A stretch of 64,000 bases of DNA from Alviniconcha marisindica (GCA_018857735.1 JABMCL010000953.1:417001-481000); one strand, 5' to 3'. Counted from the first letter of the stretch, positions 33,608 to 45,223 are shown. Made by a program: numbers and translations. The notes: generated by a model not told the origin, from the letters alone.

Positions 33608-35146
33608 GACGGGGAGAGCTGACCACAGCCAACAGCCAACCCCAGTGGCAGAGGAGGGCAGGGTAGCAGCAAGGTAACGGTCAGGACGGGGAGAGCTGAC
33701 CACAGCCAACAGCCACCCCAGTGGCAGAGGAGGGAAGGGTAGCAGCAAGGTAACGGTCAGGACGGGGAGAGCTGACCACAGCCAACAGCCAACCCCAGTG
33801 GCAGAGGAGGGCAGGGTAGCAGCAAGGTAACGGTCAGGACGGGGAGAGCTGACCACAGCCAACAGCCAACCCCAGTGGCAGAGGAGGGCAGGGTAGCAGC
33901 AAGGTAACGGTCAGGACGGGGAGAGCTGACCACAGCCAACAGCCAACCCCAGTGGCAGAGGAGGGCAGGGTAGCAGCAAGGTAACGGTCAGGACGGGGAG
34001 AGCTGACCACAGCCAACAGCCAACCCCAGTGGCAGAGGAGGGCAGGGTAGCAGCAAGGTAACGGTCAGGACGGGGAGAGCTGACCACAGCCAACAGCCAA
34101 CCCCAGTGGCAGAGGAGGGCAGGGTAGCAGCAAGGTAACGGTCAGGACGGGGAGAGCTGACCACAGCCAACAGCCAACCCCAGTGGCAGAGGAGGGCAGG
34201 GTAGCAGCAAGGTAACGGTCAGGACGGGGAGAGCTGACCACAGCCAACAGCCAACCCCAGTGGCAGAGGAGGGCAGGGTAGCAGCAAGGTAACGGTCAGG
34301 ACGGGGAGAGCTGACCACAGCCAACAGCCAGCCCCAGTGGCAGAGGAGGGCAGGGTAGCAGCAAGGTAACGGTCAGGACGGGGAGAGCTGACCACAGCCA
34401 ACAGCCAGCCCCAGTGGCAGAGGAGGGCAGGGTAGCAGCAAGGTAACGGTCAGGACGGGGAGAGCTGACCACAGCCAACAGCCAGCCCCAGTGGCAGAGG
34501 AGGGCAGGGTAGCAGCAAGGTAACGGTCAGGACGGGGAGAGCTGACCACAGCCAACAGCCAGCCCCAGTGGCAGAGGAGGGCAGGGTAGCAGCAAGGTAA
34601 CGGTCAGGACGGGGAGAGCTGACCACAGCCAACAGCCAGCCCCAGTGGCAGAGGAGGGCAGGGTAGCAGCAAGGTAACGGTCAGGACGGGGAGAGCTGAC
34701 CACAGCCAACAGCCAGCCCCAGTGGCAGAGGAGGGCAGGGTAGCAGCAAGGTAACGGTCAGGACGGGGAGAGCTGACCACAGCCAACAGCCAGCCCCAGT
34801 GGCAGAGGAGGGCAGGGTAGCAGCAAGGTAACGGTCAGGACGGGGAGAGCTGACCACAGCCAACAGCCAGCCCCAGTGGCAGAGGAGGGCAGGGTAGCAG
34901 CAAGGTAACGGTCAGGACGGGGAGAGCTGACCACAGCCAACAGCCAGCCCCAGTGGCAGAGGAGGGCAGGGTAGCAGCAAGGTAACGGTCAGGACGGGGA
35001 GAGCTGACCACAGCCAACAGCCAGCCCCAGTGGCAGAGGAGGGCAGGGTAGCAGCAAGGTAACGGTCAGGACGGGGAGAGCTGACCACAGCCAACAGCCA
35101 ACCCCAGTGGCAGAGGAGGGCAGGGTAGCAGCAAGGTAACGGTCAG
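33608..35146. repeat. 77-bp satellite, 20 near-identical units
   Basis: Units start gacggggagagctgaccaca at 33608, 33685, 33761 and then every 77 bp to 35070 (unit 2 is 76 bp). Apart from single changes near the left edge, units differ at one site: caaccccag in units 1-9 and 20, cagccccag in units 10-19. Each unit contains ccacag...cagcaag|gtaacgg, an AG...GT pair enclosing an open 45-nt segment (PTANPSGRGGQGSSK). The repeated 60-codon minus frames are shadows. Confidence 0.96.
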
Positions 35147-35164
35147 CGAGACAGCCACACCACA

Positions 35165-35427
35165 CTGATGGGTTAAGCTAAGGGGCCGGTGGACGTAAAG
35201 TAAGGGGCAGGTGGACGTTAAAGTAAGGGGCAGGTGGACGTGTTAAACTAAGGGGCCGGTGGACGTTAAAGTAAGGGGCCGGTGGACGTTAAAGTAAGGG
35301 GCCGGTGGACGTGTTAAACTAAGGGGCGGTGGACGTTAAAGTAAGGGGCCGGTTGGCGTGTTAAAGTAAGGGGCCGGTTGGCGTGTTAAAGTAAGGGGAC
35401 CGGTGGACGTTAAAGTAAGGGCCGGGG
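35165..35427. repeat. ~22/26-bp minisatellite
   Basis: Units of ggtggacgttaaagtaaggg and gcc, with a gtgttaaacta variant. Confidence 0.9.
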
Positions 35428-35740
35428 GGGGGGTAAAAGGTAAGCTTAACAAACACTACGCTCGATGCGTGGCATGCGAAATTCGGCTCTCCTTCCCCCC
35501 CTTCCTTTGTTGTCGTTGTTGTTGTTCCTTACTGTTGCGATGGTCCTTACAAGATCTAATATTGGTCCTTACAAGGTCCTTATTTGGCCCTAGTCCAAGT
35601 CGCTGGGAACCATGGACCGTTGGCACCACACGTCCGCAGCCACTGGTCCACGACTGGCATCGCGCGGATATACACATCTGGTTCCATTCACTATAGTTAC
35701 CGTTATTGTCAGTTAGAGCTGCTGAAAATCTTCCTTGGGC
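35428..35740. other. Unique intronic stretch
   Basis: Overlapping open frames of about 100 codons on both strands; no recognisable domain and no host-phase exon. Confidence 0.4.
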
Positions 35741-35744
35741 ACAC

Positions 35745-35890
35745 TTTAGTTCTTGGGCACGTAACACCGTTGGTGATCAATACAGGCACTACTTTAGCTC
35801 TTGGGCACGTGACACCGTTGGTGATCAATACAGGCACTACTTTAGTTCTTGGGCACGTGACACCGTTGGTGATCAATACAGGCACTACTT
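35745..35890. repeat. ~46-bp repeat x3
   Basis: Units of tcttgggcacgtgacaccgt, tggtgatcaatacaggcac and tactttag. Confidence 0.92.
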
Positions 35891-36300
35891 ACTAAGACAG
35901 CGTGTCTCAGTTTCGTCGTCGCTGCCATTATCTTCTCTGCCGTCACGCTGGACTGGTGTCAGTCCAGACTGAACACGTCATGATCCACTCTGCGAATGAG
36001 CAGACGTCGCCTCTGTTTCTACGACCTGCTCTCCTCCTGCTTAACTTGTTTCACCTCATCGTCCTGTCCATTTTCCATATGCACTGACTGTGACAAAAGT
36101 GGGCGCCAGCTTCACTCGCTGCATTTCTCTCACCTGGCTGACTGGGGCGCGCGGGTCACTGTGCCCTTTGTGATGGTATGAGGAGAGGAGGAAGAAGAAG
36201 AGGGCCTGGTCTCAGTCCCACCCGTAACGTAACTACCGCCGTGTCGTTGTGCTGGGGCCGGCTGTGTCCTCCCGTTTCTGACGTTGTCGTCTTCCCACAG

Positions 36301-36339
36301 GCCTCTTACTGGGATCCTGTGCCTCGCTACATCCACCTG
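36301..36339 (+). CDS. Candidate 39-nt microexon, phase 0
   Basis: Preceded by a good pyrimidine-rich acceptor (gacgttgtcgtcttcccacag, the ag ending at 36300) and followed by a plausible donor cacctg|gtcagt (GT at 36340-36341). It encodes ASYWDPVPRYIHL with no stop. It would join in phase 0 to exon 1 (ending SPEQ) and to the next phase-0 exon. A 1.5-kb array begins at its donor and repeats acctg|gtcagt in each unit, the same arrangement as at the exon 1 donor. Against it: it is very short and has no recognised homology. Confidence 0.35.
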
Positions 36340-37905
36340 GTCAGTTCCACCATCCCTTCCCTACCTCTTTACCTGGTCAGTTCCACCAGCCCTTCCCTGC
36401 CACCTGGTCAGTTCCACCATCCCTTCCCTACCTGTTTACCTGGTCAGTTCCACCAGCCCTTTCCTACCACCTGGTCAGTTCCACCAGCCCTTCCCTACCT
36501 CTTTACCTGGTCAGTTCCACCATCCCTTCCCTGCCACCTGGTCAGTTCCACCAGCCCTTCCCTACCTCTTTACCTGGTCAGTTCCACCAGCCCTTCCCTA
36601 CCACCTGGTCAGTTCCACCAGCCCTTCCCTACCACCTGGTCAGTTCCACCAGCCCTTCCCTACCACCTGGTCAGTTCCACCAGCCCTTCCCTACCTGTTT
36701 ACCTGTTTACCTGGTCAGTTCCACCAGCCCTTCGCTACCTGTTTACCTGGTCAGTTCCACCAGCCCTTCCCTACCTGTTTACCTGGTCAGTTCCACCAGC
36801 CCTTCCCTGCCACCTGGTCAGTTCCACCAGCCCTTCCCTACCTCTTTACCTGGTCAGTTCCACCAGCCCTTCCCGGCCACCTGGTCAGTTCCACCAGCCC
36901 TTCCCTACCTGTTTACCTGGTCAGTTCCACCAGTCATTCCTTACCTGTTTATCTGGTCAGTTCCACCAGCCCTTCCCTACCACCTGGTCAGTTCCGCCAG
37001 CCCTTCCCTGCCACCTGGTCAGTTCCGACAGCCCTCCCTGCCCGTTTACCTGGTCAGTTCCGGCGGCCCTTCCCTACCTGTTTACCTGGTCATCTCCTCC
37101 TGGTCAGTTCCACCAGCCCTTCCCTACCACCTGGTCAGTTCCACCAGCCCTTCCCTAAGTTCCACCAACCCTTCCTTCCTGTTTACCTGGTCAGTTCCGG
37201 CGGCCCTTCCCTACCTGTTTACCTGGTCAGCTCCGCTTGGTCCGTTCCACCAGCCCTTCTCTACCACCTGGTCAGTTCCACCAGCCCTTCCTTCCTGTTT
37301 ACCTGGTCAGTTTCGGCGGCCCTTCCCTAACTGTTTACCTGGTCAGCTCCGCCTGGTCAGTTCCACCAGCCCTTCCCTACCACCTGGTCTGTTCCACCGG
37401 CCATTTCCTACCTGTTTACCTGTTACCAGGTCTGATGAGCAAGCCATTCCTTACCTGTTTACCTGGTCAGCTAGCAAGCCCTTCCCTACCTGATTACCTG
37501 GTCAGCTAGCGAGCCCTTCCCTACCTGTTTACCTGGTCAGCTAGCGAGCCCTTCCCTACCTGTTTACCTGGTCAGCTAGCGAGCCCTTCCCTACCTGTTT
37601 ACCTGGTCAGCTAGCGAGCCCTTCCCTACCTGTTTACCTGGTCAGCTAGCGAGCCCTTCCCTACCTGTTTACCTGGTCAGCTAGCGAGCCCTTCCCTACC
37701 TGTTTACCTGGTCAGCTAGCGAGCCCTTCCCTACCTGTTTACCTGGTCAGCTAGCGAGCCCTTCCCTACCTGTTTACCTGGTCAGGTAGCGAGCCCTTCC
37801 CTACCTGTTTACCTGGTCAGCTAGCGAGCCCTTCCCTACCTGTTTACCTGGTTAGCTAGCGAGTCCTTCCCTACCTGTTTACCTGGTTAGCTAGCAAGCC
37901 CTTCC
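36334..37905. repeat. ~1.5-kb ACCTGGTCAGT minisatellite
   Basis: Left part: acctggtcagttccaccagc + ccttccctaccac or ccctacctgttt. Right part (from about 37460): an almost uniform ~39-bp unit, acctggtcagctagcgagcc + cttccctacctgttt. The + strand has long Pro/Ser/Leu-rich frames in two phases; these are shadows. Confidence 0.94.
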
Positions 37906-38624
37906 CTACCTGCCTACCTTTCGCTGCCCCTGGCCGCCTCTGACACTTGTCAAACTGTTTACGTTAACTAGCTTTCAATGCCGGGTTCAAGCAGGTGGAA
38001 AGACTTGGGGATGTTGTGAATGGCGACGTTCCGCTTGGGAGGTCCACGGGCCTCATCCGGTCACGGGTGGGCGACTTTTAACGATGAGCAACACCTTCGC
38101 CTGACTGGGCTGGAGACGTTTTGGGTCGTTCGTCAGTCTCCTCCACTTACTGATCTTGTTCTCTTTCTTTCTACCCTCCCCCCCCCCCCCCCCCCCCCCG
38201 CCCCACCCCCCACATACCTTGTCTTTGTGTGTGTGGTGTGTGTGTGTGTGTGTGTGTGACACATACGCTGCAATCCTTCTGCTGACCCCCCCTCCCCTCC
38301 TCCCCCCGCACAAGTTGACTATATAATATATAGTTTGTGCTGCTACTTGTACTGATAGAGCTTCCTCCCCACCCCACCCCCATACACACAGCCACACATC
38401 TATGGATTCAAACTGGGGTGTGCTGTGTGCCACTCGCTCTCCTCCCCAGCAGGTGGGGGATGGGGGGGGGGGGGTGACACGCATGGCTGGGGACGGCACG
38501 GTGAGGCCGTCACGGGTGATTTGAGTCCCAGATAATGGAGCGCACCATGACAGGCTCGGTAGGTCGTCGGTCGACGGAGAACCGCCAGTAGATGCGTGAT
38601 ACCCGTATCTGGGTACCCGTAGAT
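37906..38624. other. Intronic stretch with poly-C and GT tracts
   Basis: Poly-C at about 38178-38199, GT near 38226-38259 and poly-G near 38462-38473. Nothing gene-like. Confidence 0.5.
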
Positions 38625-39055
38625 GTCTGTGATACCCGTATCTGGGCACCAGTAGATGTGTGTGATACCTGTAGCTGGGCACCAGTAGATGTGTGTGATA
38701 CCTGTAGCTGGGCACCAGGAGATGTGTGTGATACCTGTAGCTGGGCACCAGGTAGATGTGTGTGATACCTGTAGCTGGGCACCAGGAGATGTGATGTGAT
38801 ACCTGTAGCTGGGCACCAGTAGATGTGTGTGATACCTGTAGCTGGGCACCAGGAGATGTGTGTGATACCTGTAGCTGGGCACCAGGAGATGTGTGTGATA
38901 CCTGTAGCTGGGCACCAGTAGATGTGTGTGATACCTGTAGCTGGGCACCAGTAGATGTGTGTGATACCTGTAGCTGGGCACCAGGAGATGTGTGTGATAC
39001 CTGTAGCTGGGCACCAGGAGATGTGTGTGATACCTGTAGCTGGGCACCAGGAGAT
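38625..39055. repeat. 31-bp minisatellite, ~14 units
   Basis: Units of gtgtgatacctgtagctggg + caccag(t/g)agat. T and G variants at the caccag position are interspersed. Confidence 0.94.
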
Positions 39056-39239
39056 GACTGCCATACCTACATCCCCGGAGGCTGGCCCCACGCCTTGAGA
39101 CGCCTGCCTCGTGTCCAGCCGTGACCAGTCCTGTCTGGCCTGGTCAGCCCCGTGTCGTCACCGTCGCTGCCTTTTGTCAAGCTGACCGGCTGGGAGTAGC
39201 ACTGTGGCGGTGGTGGACGGCGTTGGTGGTGGTGACGAC

Positions 39240-39576
39240 AACGTAGAAGATGTGAGGCTGTTGTCTCTGATCTACTGGGCTGGTCAGCGGTGTGGTCCGG
39301 TGACCAACTGTGTGCTGTTGTCTCTGATGGCCAGTGGTGTGGTCCGGTGACCAACTGTGAGCTGTTGTTTCTGTGATCTACTGGGCTGGTCAGCGGTGTG
39401 GTCCGGTGACCAGTGTGTGCTGTTGTCTCTGATGGTCAGCGGTGTGGTCCGGTGACCAGTGTGTGCTGTTGTCTCTGTGATCTACTGGCTGTCCAGCGGT
39501 GTGGTCCGGTGACCAGTGTGTGCTGTTGTCTGTGATCTACTGGCTGTCCAGCGGTGTGGTCCGGTGACCAGTGTGT
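39240..39576. repeat. ~60-bp minisatellite x5-6
   Basis: Units contain gtgctgttgtctctgatgg or a gatctactgg variant, plus cagcggtgtggtccggtgac. Confidence 0.9.
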
Positions 39577-39837
39577 GAAGCGCGGTTAGCGTGCTGGGTG
39601 CAGTTTCAGTGTGGGGGGTTTTCTCGCTCAAGATGCCGTGTGACTTGTAAGTAGGTTTAAACCATGCGTTCAGTTTGGTGAAGATTTTGTTTTGCTTCCT
39701 CCTTTGTACGTCTCTGTTTCAGTGGCCCTGGGCGCGTTCTGTGAATGTGAGTTTTGCGCGCTGTGTGAATGGACGTTACACGACTGGCGCAGGGCTGCTC
39801 CTGTGGTCGTGTGGCGGCCAGATAGTTCCTAGCTAGT
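39577..39837. other. Unique intronic stretch
   Basis: No gene-like content. Confidence 0.4.
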
Positions 39838-39914
39838 CGGCTGGCTGGTTGGTCGGTTGGTTGGTTGGCTGGTTGGTTGGTCGGCTGGTTGGTTGGTTGG
39901 TGGGTGGGTGGGTG
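39838..39914. repeat. (GGTT)n-type tetranucleotide repeat
   Basis: ggttggttggctggttggt words. Confidence 0.93.
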
Positions 39915-39974
39915 CAGGTCCCGTGTGTGTGGTGTGGCCGAGGACACGAAGAAAGGCGTAGGGTGGTCTGCTGC

Positions 39975-40236
39975 TGTTGCCTGTTACAGTGAAGCAGCGT
40001 CTGTAGCCTGTTACAGTGAAGCAGCGTCTGTTGCCTGTTACAGTGAAGCAGCGTCTGTTGCCTGTTACAGTGAAGCAGCGTCTGTTGCCCAGCGTCTGTT
40101 GCCTGTTACAGTGAAGCAGCGTCTGTTGCATGTTACAGTGAAGCAGCGTCTGTTGCCTGTTACAGTGAAGCAGCGTCTGTTGCCTGTTACAGTGAAGCAG
40201 CGTCTGTTGCCTGTTACAGTGAAGCAGCGTCTGTAG
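39975..40236. repeat. 27-bp minisatellite, ~9 units
   Basis: Units of cagcgtctgttgcctgttac + agtgaag. One unit near 40085 is truncated. Confidence 0.94.
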
Positions 40237-40343
40237 CGGTCGGTTGGCGAGTTGCTTTCCTTGTTGTGGGCATCCGGAACTTCGTCGTGGGAAAAAGCAA
40301 AGTGACGATGTTGCTATTGGTACAGACCGGTGTAGCTTCTCCT

Positions 40344-40408
40344 TCGCTTCGCCCTGATATAACCCCAATGGTTGACCGGGCGTAAAACACCCAGTTACTT
40401 ACTTACTT
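40344..40408 (-). mobile_element. Interspersed repeat family 4 with (ACTT)n tail
   Basis: Reverse complement reads (AAGT)n, actgggtgttttacgcccgg, tcaaccattggggttatatc. It matches 26712-26772. Confidence 0.65.
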
Positions 40409-40799
40409 CTTCTTCGGTGCTTGTTCGGCGAGTTGGTTGGTTGTGGGTGTTAGCAACTGCAGTCTGCACTGTGGGAAAGGAAGCGATGAAGAGGACGTGA
40501 CGGTGTCGCCGGCCACTGCCGCTGAGGTCACAGACTGGTGAGTAACCGCTCCTTTGGTGGTCCTTGGCCCACCAGGGGGATTCGGCTGGACTTCGTGGCT
40601 GGAAGTTAGTCAGATTTTTTTTTAATGAAAAAGAGCAGTGAGTAGACCTCACGGCACTGCCGCTTACTGGTACTGTACAATTTCTTCTTCGTTTGTTTGT
40701 TTGTTTGTTTGTTTGTTTGTGTTCCTTCTTCCTGCTGGTCGGGACTCCGGCCTTTCAGGTCGGGCCGTCGTCGGACGGTCAGCCAGCGGGAGTCTGGGG

Positions 40800-40885
40800 A
40801 CTTGCTTCTGCATCTCGTCTGTTTCCTCACCGGCCGTTGTCTATTTCCCCGCCGGCCGTCGTCTGTTTCCTCACCGGCCGTCGCT
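40800..40885. repeat. ~27-bp GC-rich repeat x3
   Basis: Copies of caccggccgtcgtctgtttc and close variants. Confidence 0.85.
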
Positions 40886-41174
40886 GAGAGAGGGTGGAGG
40901 GAATGGTGTCCAGCGCTGGCCGGGCTTCCTGTGCGCCTGGGGACCAGTTGGGGCGGAACACTATCACTCACAGTTCCTTTGACTTCTTCTTCTTGTTGAT
41001 TGTTCAGAACGAAAGGGAGTTCACATCGCGCTCCCCATTGTTTCCGGTCCCCGGTTTGGGTGTAGGCGCTTTGTCTGTTTCCTGGCGTTTTGTTCGCGGT
41101 CGTGTTTTTAACGGGAAGTCAGATGAAGTCATTGCCATATACGGTCAGTAACGTTGTTACAATGTCTACCCCCC

Positions 41175-41232
41175 CCCCCCCCCAATTCTTTGTTTGTTTT
41201 TCTGTCATAATCCCCCCCCCCCCCCCCCCCCA
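41175..41232. repeat. Poly-C duplication
   Basis: Two poly-C runs, each followed by (a)attcttt(g/a)tttgtttttctgtcataa: a ~55-bp duplication. Confidence 0.85.
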
Positions 41233-41259
41233 TTCTTTATTTGTTTTTCTGTCATAAGG

Positions 41260-41399
41260 ACTGTTGTGAAACAGGGCGACACGGCCAGCGAGCCTTCAGT
41301 CATATCGCCCCTTCCCAGTGGAATGCCCTGTCCTGGAACATCAGGACTTATTCATTCTTTCCGATCGACTGTCACAGCACACTTATTAAATTGTCATTG

Positions 41400-41400
<1 letters not shown>
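41260..41400 (+). mobile_element. Decayed LINE reverse-transcriptase C-terminal fragment
   Basis: cagtggaatgccctgtcctg reads QWNALSWNIRTYSF. After a one-base frame change, tcattctttccgatcgactg reads SFRSTVTAHLL. Together this has the form W-N-x-L-P-x-x-I-R...F-(K/R)-x-x-(L/V)-x-x-H-L, seen at the very C-terminus of many non-LTR retrotransposon reverse transcriptases (family knowledge). No enzyme motifs remain. Confidence 0.4.

Positions 41401-41403
<3 letters not shown>

Positions 41404-41481
<78 letters not shown>
41404..41481. repeat. (CT)n microsatellite
   Basis: Pure CT, about 39 units. Confidence 0.97.
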
Positions 41482-41484
<3 letters not shown>

Positions 41485-42022
41485 TTAACTTATTGTGCTT
41501 CTAACGGTGCGCGTGTGTGAATTTTTTCTCTCCGCTGTAGCGTGCGTATTCTTGCGTGGGAGTTTTGTTTGTTTTTAACGCACTTTCATTTATTCAAAGT
41601 TGGGGGGAAACTGAGCTCTTTTTTTCCGGCCTGAAAAGTTGGGGGAAAATGGCGTATTTGGCCAAGGCCTTGAAAAGCTGGTGAGTTTCACGGTAATGGG
41701 CAAGAGATCATGTGCCGAAGGGGGACTGGGAAGACGAAATGCCGGGCGGGCAAACGGATGGCCGATAAAGGAAATTGCCATGTTTAGCCTGAAACCACGC
41801 CCGGACCTGGTTCAGGTCGCCCGTCGTGACAGCATTGCACTGGTGTCTGTCACTGAACAGCCCCTTCAGCTGGTCTGAGGAAAGGCGGTTAAAGTTGGAG
41901 AATTTTGAAGTCGAAATCCTGTACGCTGTCTGCTCTTCTGTGGATTGCTCCGCCTCCCTGGAGGCCGAGGACTGAAGACGTGTGACACTCACATTCAGTG
42001 TCACTTTGCTGTCCGTGCTGAC
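41482..42022. other. Unique intronic stretch
   Basis: A 110-codon minus frame (41708-42040) has no recognisable domain. No gene called. Confidence 0.4.
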
Positions 42023-42990
42023 CACACTACATGCCCCCACACACTACATGCCCCCACACACTACATGCCCCCACACACTACATGCCCCCACACACTACAT
42101 GCACACACGCACTACATGCCCCCACACACTACACGCACACATGCCCACACATACTACGGGCACTACACATGCCCACACACTACATAATAATAATAATAAT
42201 AGATCACTTTTGTATAGCGCTATTCTCTGGTGTACCCAAACTCACTGCTTTAAACTCACTACATACCCACAGACTACATGCCCACACAGACTACATACAC
42301 ACAAAGACTACATGCTCACACACTACTACATGCCGACAGACTACATGCACACACAGACTACATGCCCACAAAGACTACAGGCACACACGTACTACATGCC
42401 CCCACACACCACATGCCCACACAGACTACATGCCCACAGACCCTACATGCCCCCACAGAACCCCAAAAATTGCCCACAAAAAGCCCCCCAAAAACCCCCA
42501 AATTGCCCACAGATACCAAAATTTCCCCCCCCAAAAAGACCCTACATGCCCACAGACCACATGCCCACATAGACTACATGCCCACAGACCACATGCCCAC
42601 AGACCACATGCCCACATAGACTACATGCCCATAGACTACATGCCCATAGACTACATGCCCACAGACCACATGCCCACATAGACTACATGCCCACAGACTA
42701 CATGCCCACAGACTACATGCCCACACAGACTACATGCCCACAGACTACATGCCCACAGACTACATGCCCACACAGACTACATCCCCAAAACACAGCCCCC
42801 CTACATGCCCACACAGACTACATGCCCACAGACTACATGCCCACACAGACTACATGCCCACAGACTACATGCCCACACAGACTACATGCCCACAGACTAC
42901 ATGCCCACACAGACTACATGCCCACAGACTACATGCCCACAGACTACATGCCCACACAGACTACATGCCCACACAGACACTGCAGGTCCA
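42023..42990. repeat. ~13-18 bp minisatellite (ACTACATGCCCACA)
   Basis: Units of gactacatgcccacaca and shorter forms. The array is interrupted by a SINE tail fragment near 42185-42248 and by an A/C-rich segment near 42460-42540. Confidence 0.93.
42185..42248 (-). mobile_element. SINE family 1 tail fragment
   Basis: (TAA)n then gatcacttttgtatagcgct + attctc, matching the tail-proximal part of the copies at 320 and 7288. Confidence 0.7.
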
Positions 42991-43172
42991 CACGCGGAGG
43001 GAAGTGTGTGCACGCGACAGTGCAGACGGAGTGAGTGCCTGTCTGCTAGCACAGCTGACACGGGGCTGGTGCTAGCGGAGTTCGCCACACTTCCTTCCCA
43101 CCTATCTCATTACACTTTCTGCCCCGCTCTCAAAACGCCTACAGCGCTCTGCTAGTTGACATACTCATTTAC

Positions 43173-43174
<2 letters not shown>

Positions 43175-43205
<31 letters not shown>
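43175..43205. repeat. Poly-C tract
   Basis: About 30 uninterrupted C. Confidence 0.95.
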
Positions 43206-43764
43206 TGTCGGGCCTGCTGACCGTGCCGCCCTATTTCCGTAGCTCGGTGCCAGGCAAAGCGGAGTCGGGAGTGTCGGCAGCACAGCGCGCTCTTGGCCCG
43301 TGTTTATCAAGGGTGCGCTTCAGGAAAAGTCGTATAAATGGAAGACATACGTAGGTATGACTTTACTGACGAACGCAGGCTTGCGTGGGCTTCTGCTGTC
43401 AGTGTGGAGCGAAGCTATACTTCGATTCTTCGTCGGTGGTGTCCGGGTGTGTTACTGTAGCGCCAGTGACACACATTTACATACACGTCAACTGAGCGTT
43501 CGCGGACTTCGGTGGTGGAGAAGGTGTTGTTGATTCTCTGGTGTCGTCGCCGAGTGTTTGTCGGTCCTTTCTGATTTTGAATGGAGTAAGTTCTCGGAGC
43601 ACGTAGATTTCTTCGTGGTTTCATTCGGAAAGAGGTCTTCTAATCAATCGTAAGTAGCCAGATCGATTTTCTTTATCAACCCCCCCACCCCCCACCCCCA
43701 GTGTTTGCAAGTAAGGAACCTGTTCAGTGCGTTCAGCTTAGTACCTGTGAAGGGTTACAGAAAT
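43206..43764. other. Unique intronic stretch
   Basis: Short frames only; a C-rich patch lies near 43680-43700. No gene supported. Confidence 0.4.
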
Positions 43765-43911
43765 AGTAAGTAAACATGGTGCTTAACGTTCACAGAAACC
43801 ATAAGGCTTATTAAGGACGGGAGGGTTACAGAAATAGTAAGTAAACATGGTGCTTAACGTTCACAGAAACCATAAGGCTTATTAAGGACGGGAGGGTTAC
43901 AGAAACGAACG
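43765..43911 (-). mobile_element. SINE family 2 tail, tandemly duplicated
   Basis: Two copies of agtaagtaaacatggtgctt + aacgttcacagaaaccataa + ggcttattaaggacgggagg, about 70 bp apart, each preceded by gggttacagaaa. Confidence 0.8.
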
Positions 43912-43927
43912 AGTGCTGACTTCATGA

Positions 43928-44010
43928 GGACTGGTGTTGGGGAGGACTCGATTGGTGTTGGGGAGGACTCGATTGGTGTTGGGGAAGACTCGATTGGTGT
44001 TGGGGATGAG
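43928..44010. repeat. 21-bp repeat x4
   Basis: Units of ggtgttggggaggactcgat + t. Confidence 0.93.
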
Positions 44011-44084
44011 TGGACTCTGTCACCGTTGCTGCCACCGGCTTGTCCAGTCAGTCCGCCGTGTCAGAGCTTTGCTGTCGTCTGCTG

Positions 44085-45172
44085 TGTGTTGTTGACGTCT
44101 GTCCTTCACTAACACCCTGACTTAGCTCTGTGTTGTGCACGTCTGTCCTTCACTAACACCCTGACTTAGCTCTGTGTTGTGCACGTCTGTCCTTCACTAA
44201 CACCCTGACTTAGCTCTGTGTTGTGCACGTCTGTCCTTTGCTAACACCCTGACTTAGCTCTGTGTTGTGCACGTCTGTCCTTCGCTAACACCCTGACTTA
44301 GCTCTGTGTTGTGCACGTCTGTCCTTCGCTAACACCCTGACTTAGCTCTTTGTTGTGCACGTCTGTCATTTGCTAACACCCTGACTTAGCTCTGTGTTGT
44401 GCACGTCTGTCCTTCACTGGCTCTGACCAGTCACTGAAAGCCCTGTGTTGTGCAAGTCTGTCTTTAGCTCTGTCTGGTCCGTCACTGGAAGCTGTGTTGT
44501 GCAGGTCTGTTGTTAGCTCTGTCTGGTCAGTCACTGAAAGCTGTGTTGTGCAGGTCTGTTGTTAGCTCTGTCTGGTCCGTCACTGGAAGCTGTGTTGTGC
44601 AGGTCTGTTGTTAGCTCTGTCTGGTCCGTCACTGGAAGCTGTGTTGTGCAGGTCTGTTGTTAGCTCTGTCTGGTCAGTCACTGAAAGCTGTGTTGTGCAG
44701 GTCTGTTGTTAGCTCTGTCTGGTCCGTCACTGAAAGCTGTGTTGTGCAGGTCTGTTGTTAGCTCTGTCTGGTCGTCACTGAAACTGTGTTGTGCAGGTCT
44801 GTTGTTAGCTCTGTCTGGTCAGTCACTGAAGCTGTGTTGTGCAGGTCTGTTGTTAGCTCTGTCTGGTCAGTCACTGGAAGCTGTGTTGTGCAGGTCTGTT
44901 GTTAGCTCTGTCTGGTCAGTCACTGGAAGCTGTGTTGTGCAGGTCTGTTGTTAGCTCTGTCTGGTCAGTCACTGGAAGCTGTGTTGTGCAGGTCTGTTGT
45001 TAGCTCTGTCTAGTCAGTCACTGGAAGCTGTGTTGTGCAGGTCTGTTGTTAGCTCTGTCTAGTCAGTCACTGGAAGCTGTGTTGTGCAGGTCTGTTGTTA
45101 GCTCTGTCTGGTCAGTCACTGGAAGCTGTGTTGTGCAGGTCTGTCTTTCACTAACACCCTGACTTAACTCTG
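44085..45172. repeat. Two linked minisatellites (44-bp x7, 49-bp x13)
   Basis: Left: gtctgtccttcactaacacc + ctgacttagctctgtgttgtgcac in parts. Right (from about 44430): aggtctgttgttagctctgt + ctggtcagtcactg(g/a)aag + ctgtgttgtgc. Both share agctctgt and tgtgttgtgca, so the right unit probably derives from the left. A left-type unit closes the array at about 45130. Confidence 0.94.
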
Positions 45173-45223
45173 ACCAGTCCGTCAGTGGGTAACGTTAGAC
45201 TGAAAAGTTCCATCCTGGAGTCC

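Noticed and set aside
33608..35146. A CRISPR array
   Set aside because: Units are contiguous and identical with no variable spacers, and the genome is eukaryotic; it is a plain tandem satellite.
36178..37330. Two ~330-350-codon + frames (Pro/Ser/Val repeats)
   Set aside because: Array-derived and overlapping in two phases. Only the 39-nt segment at 36301-36339 has splice-like borders.
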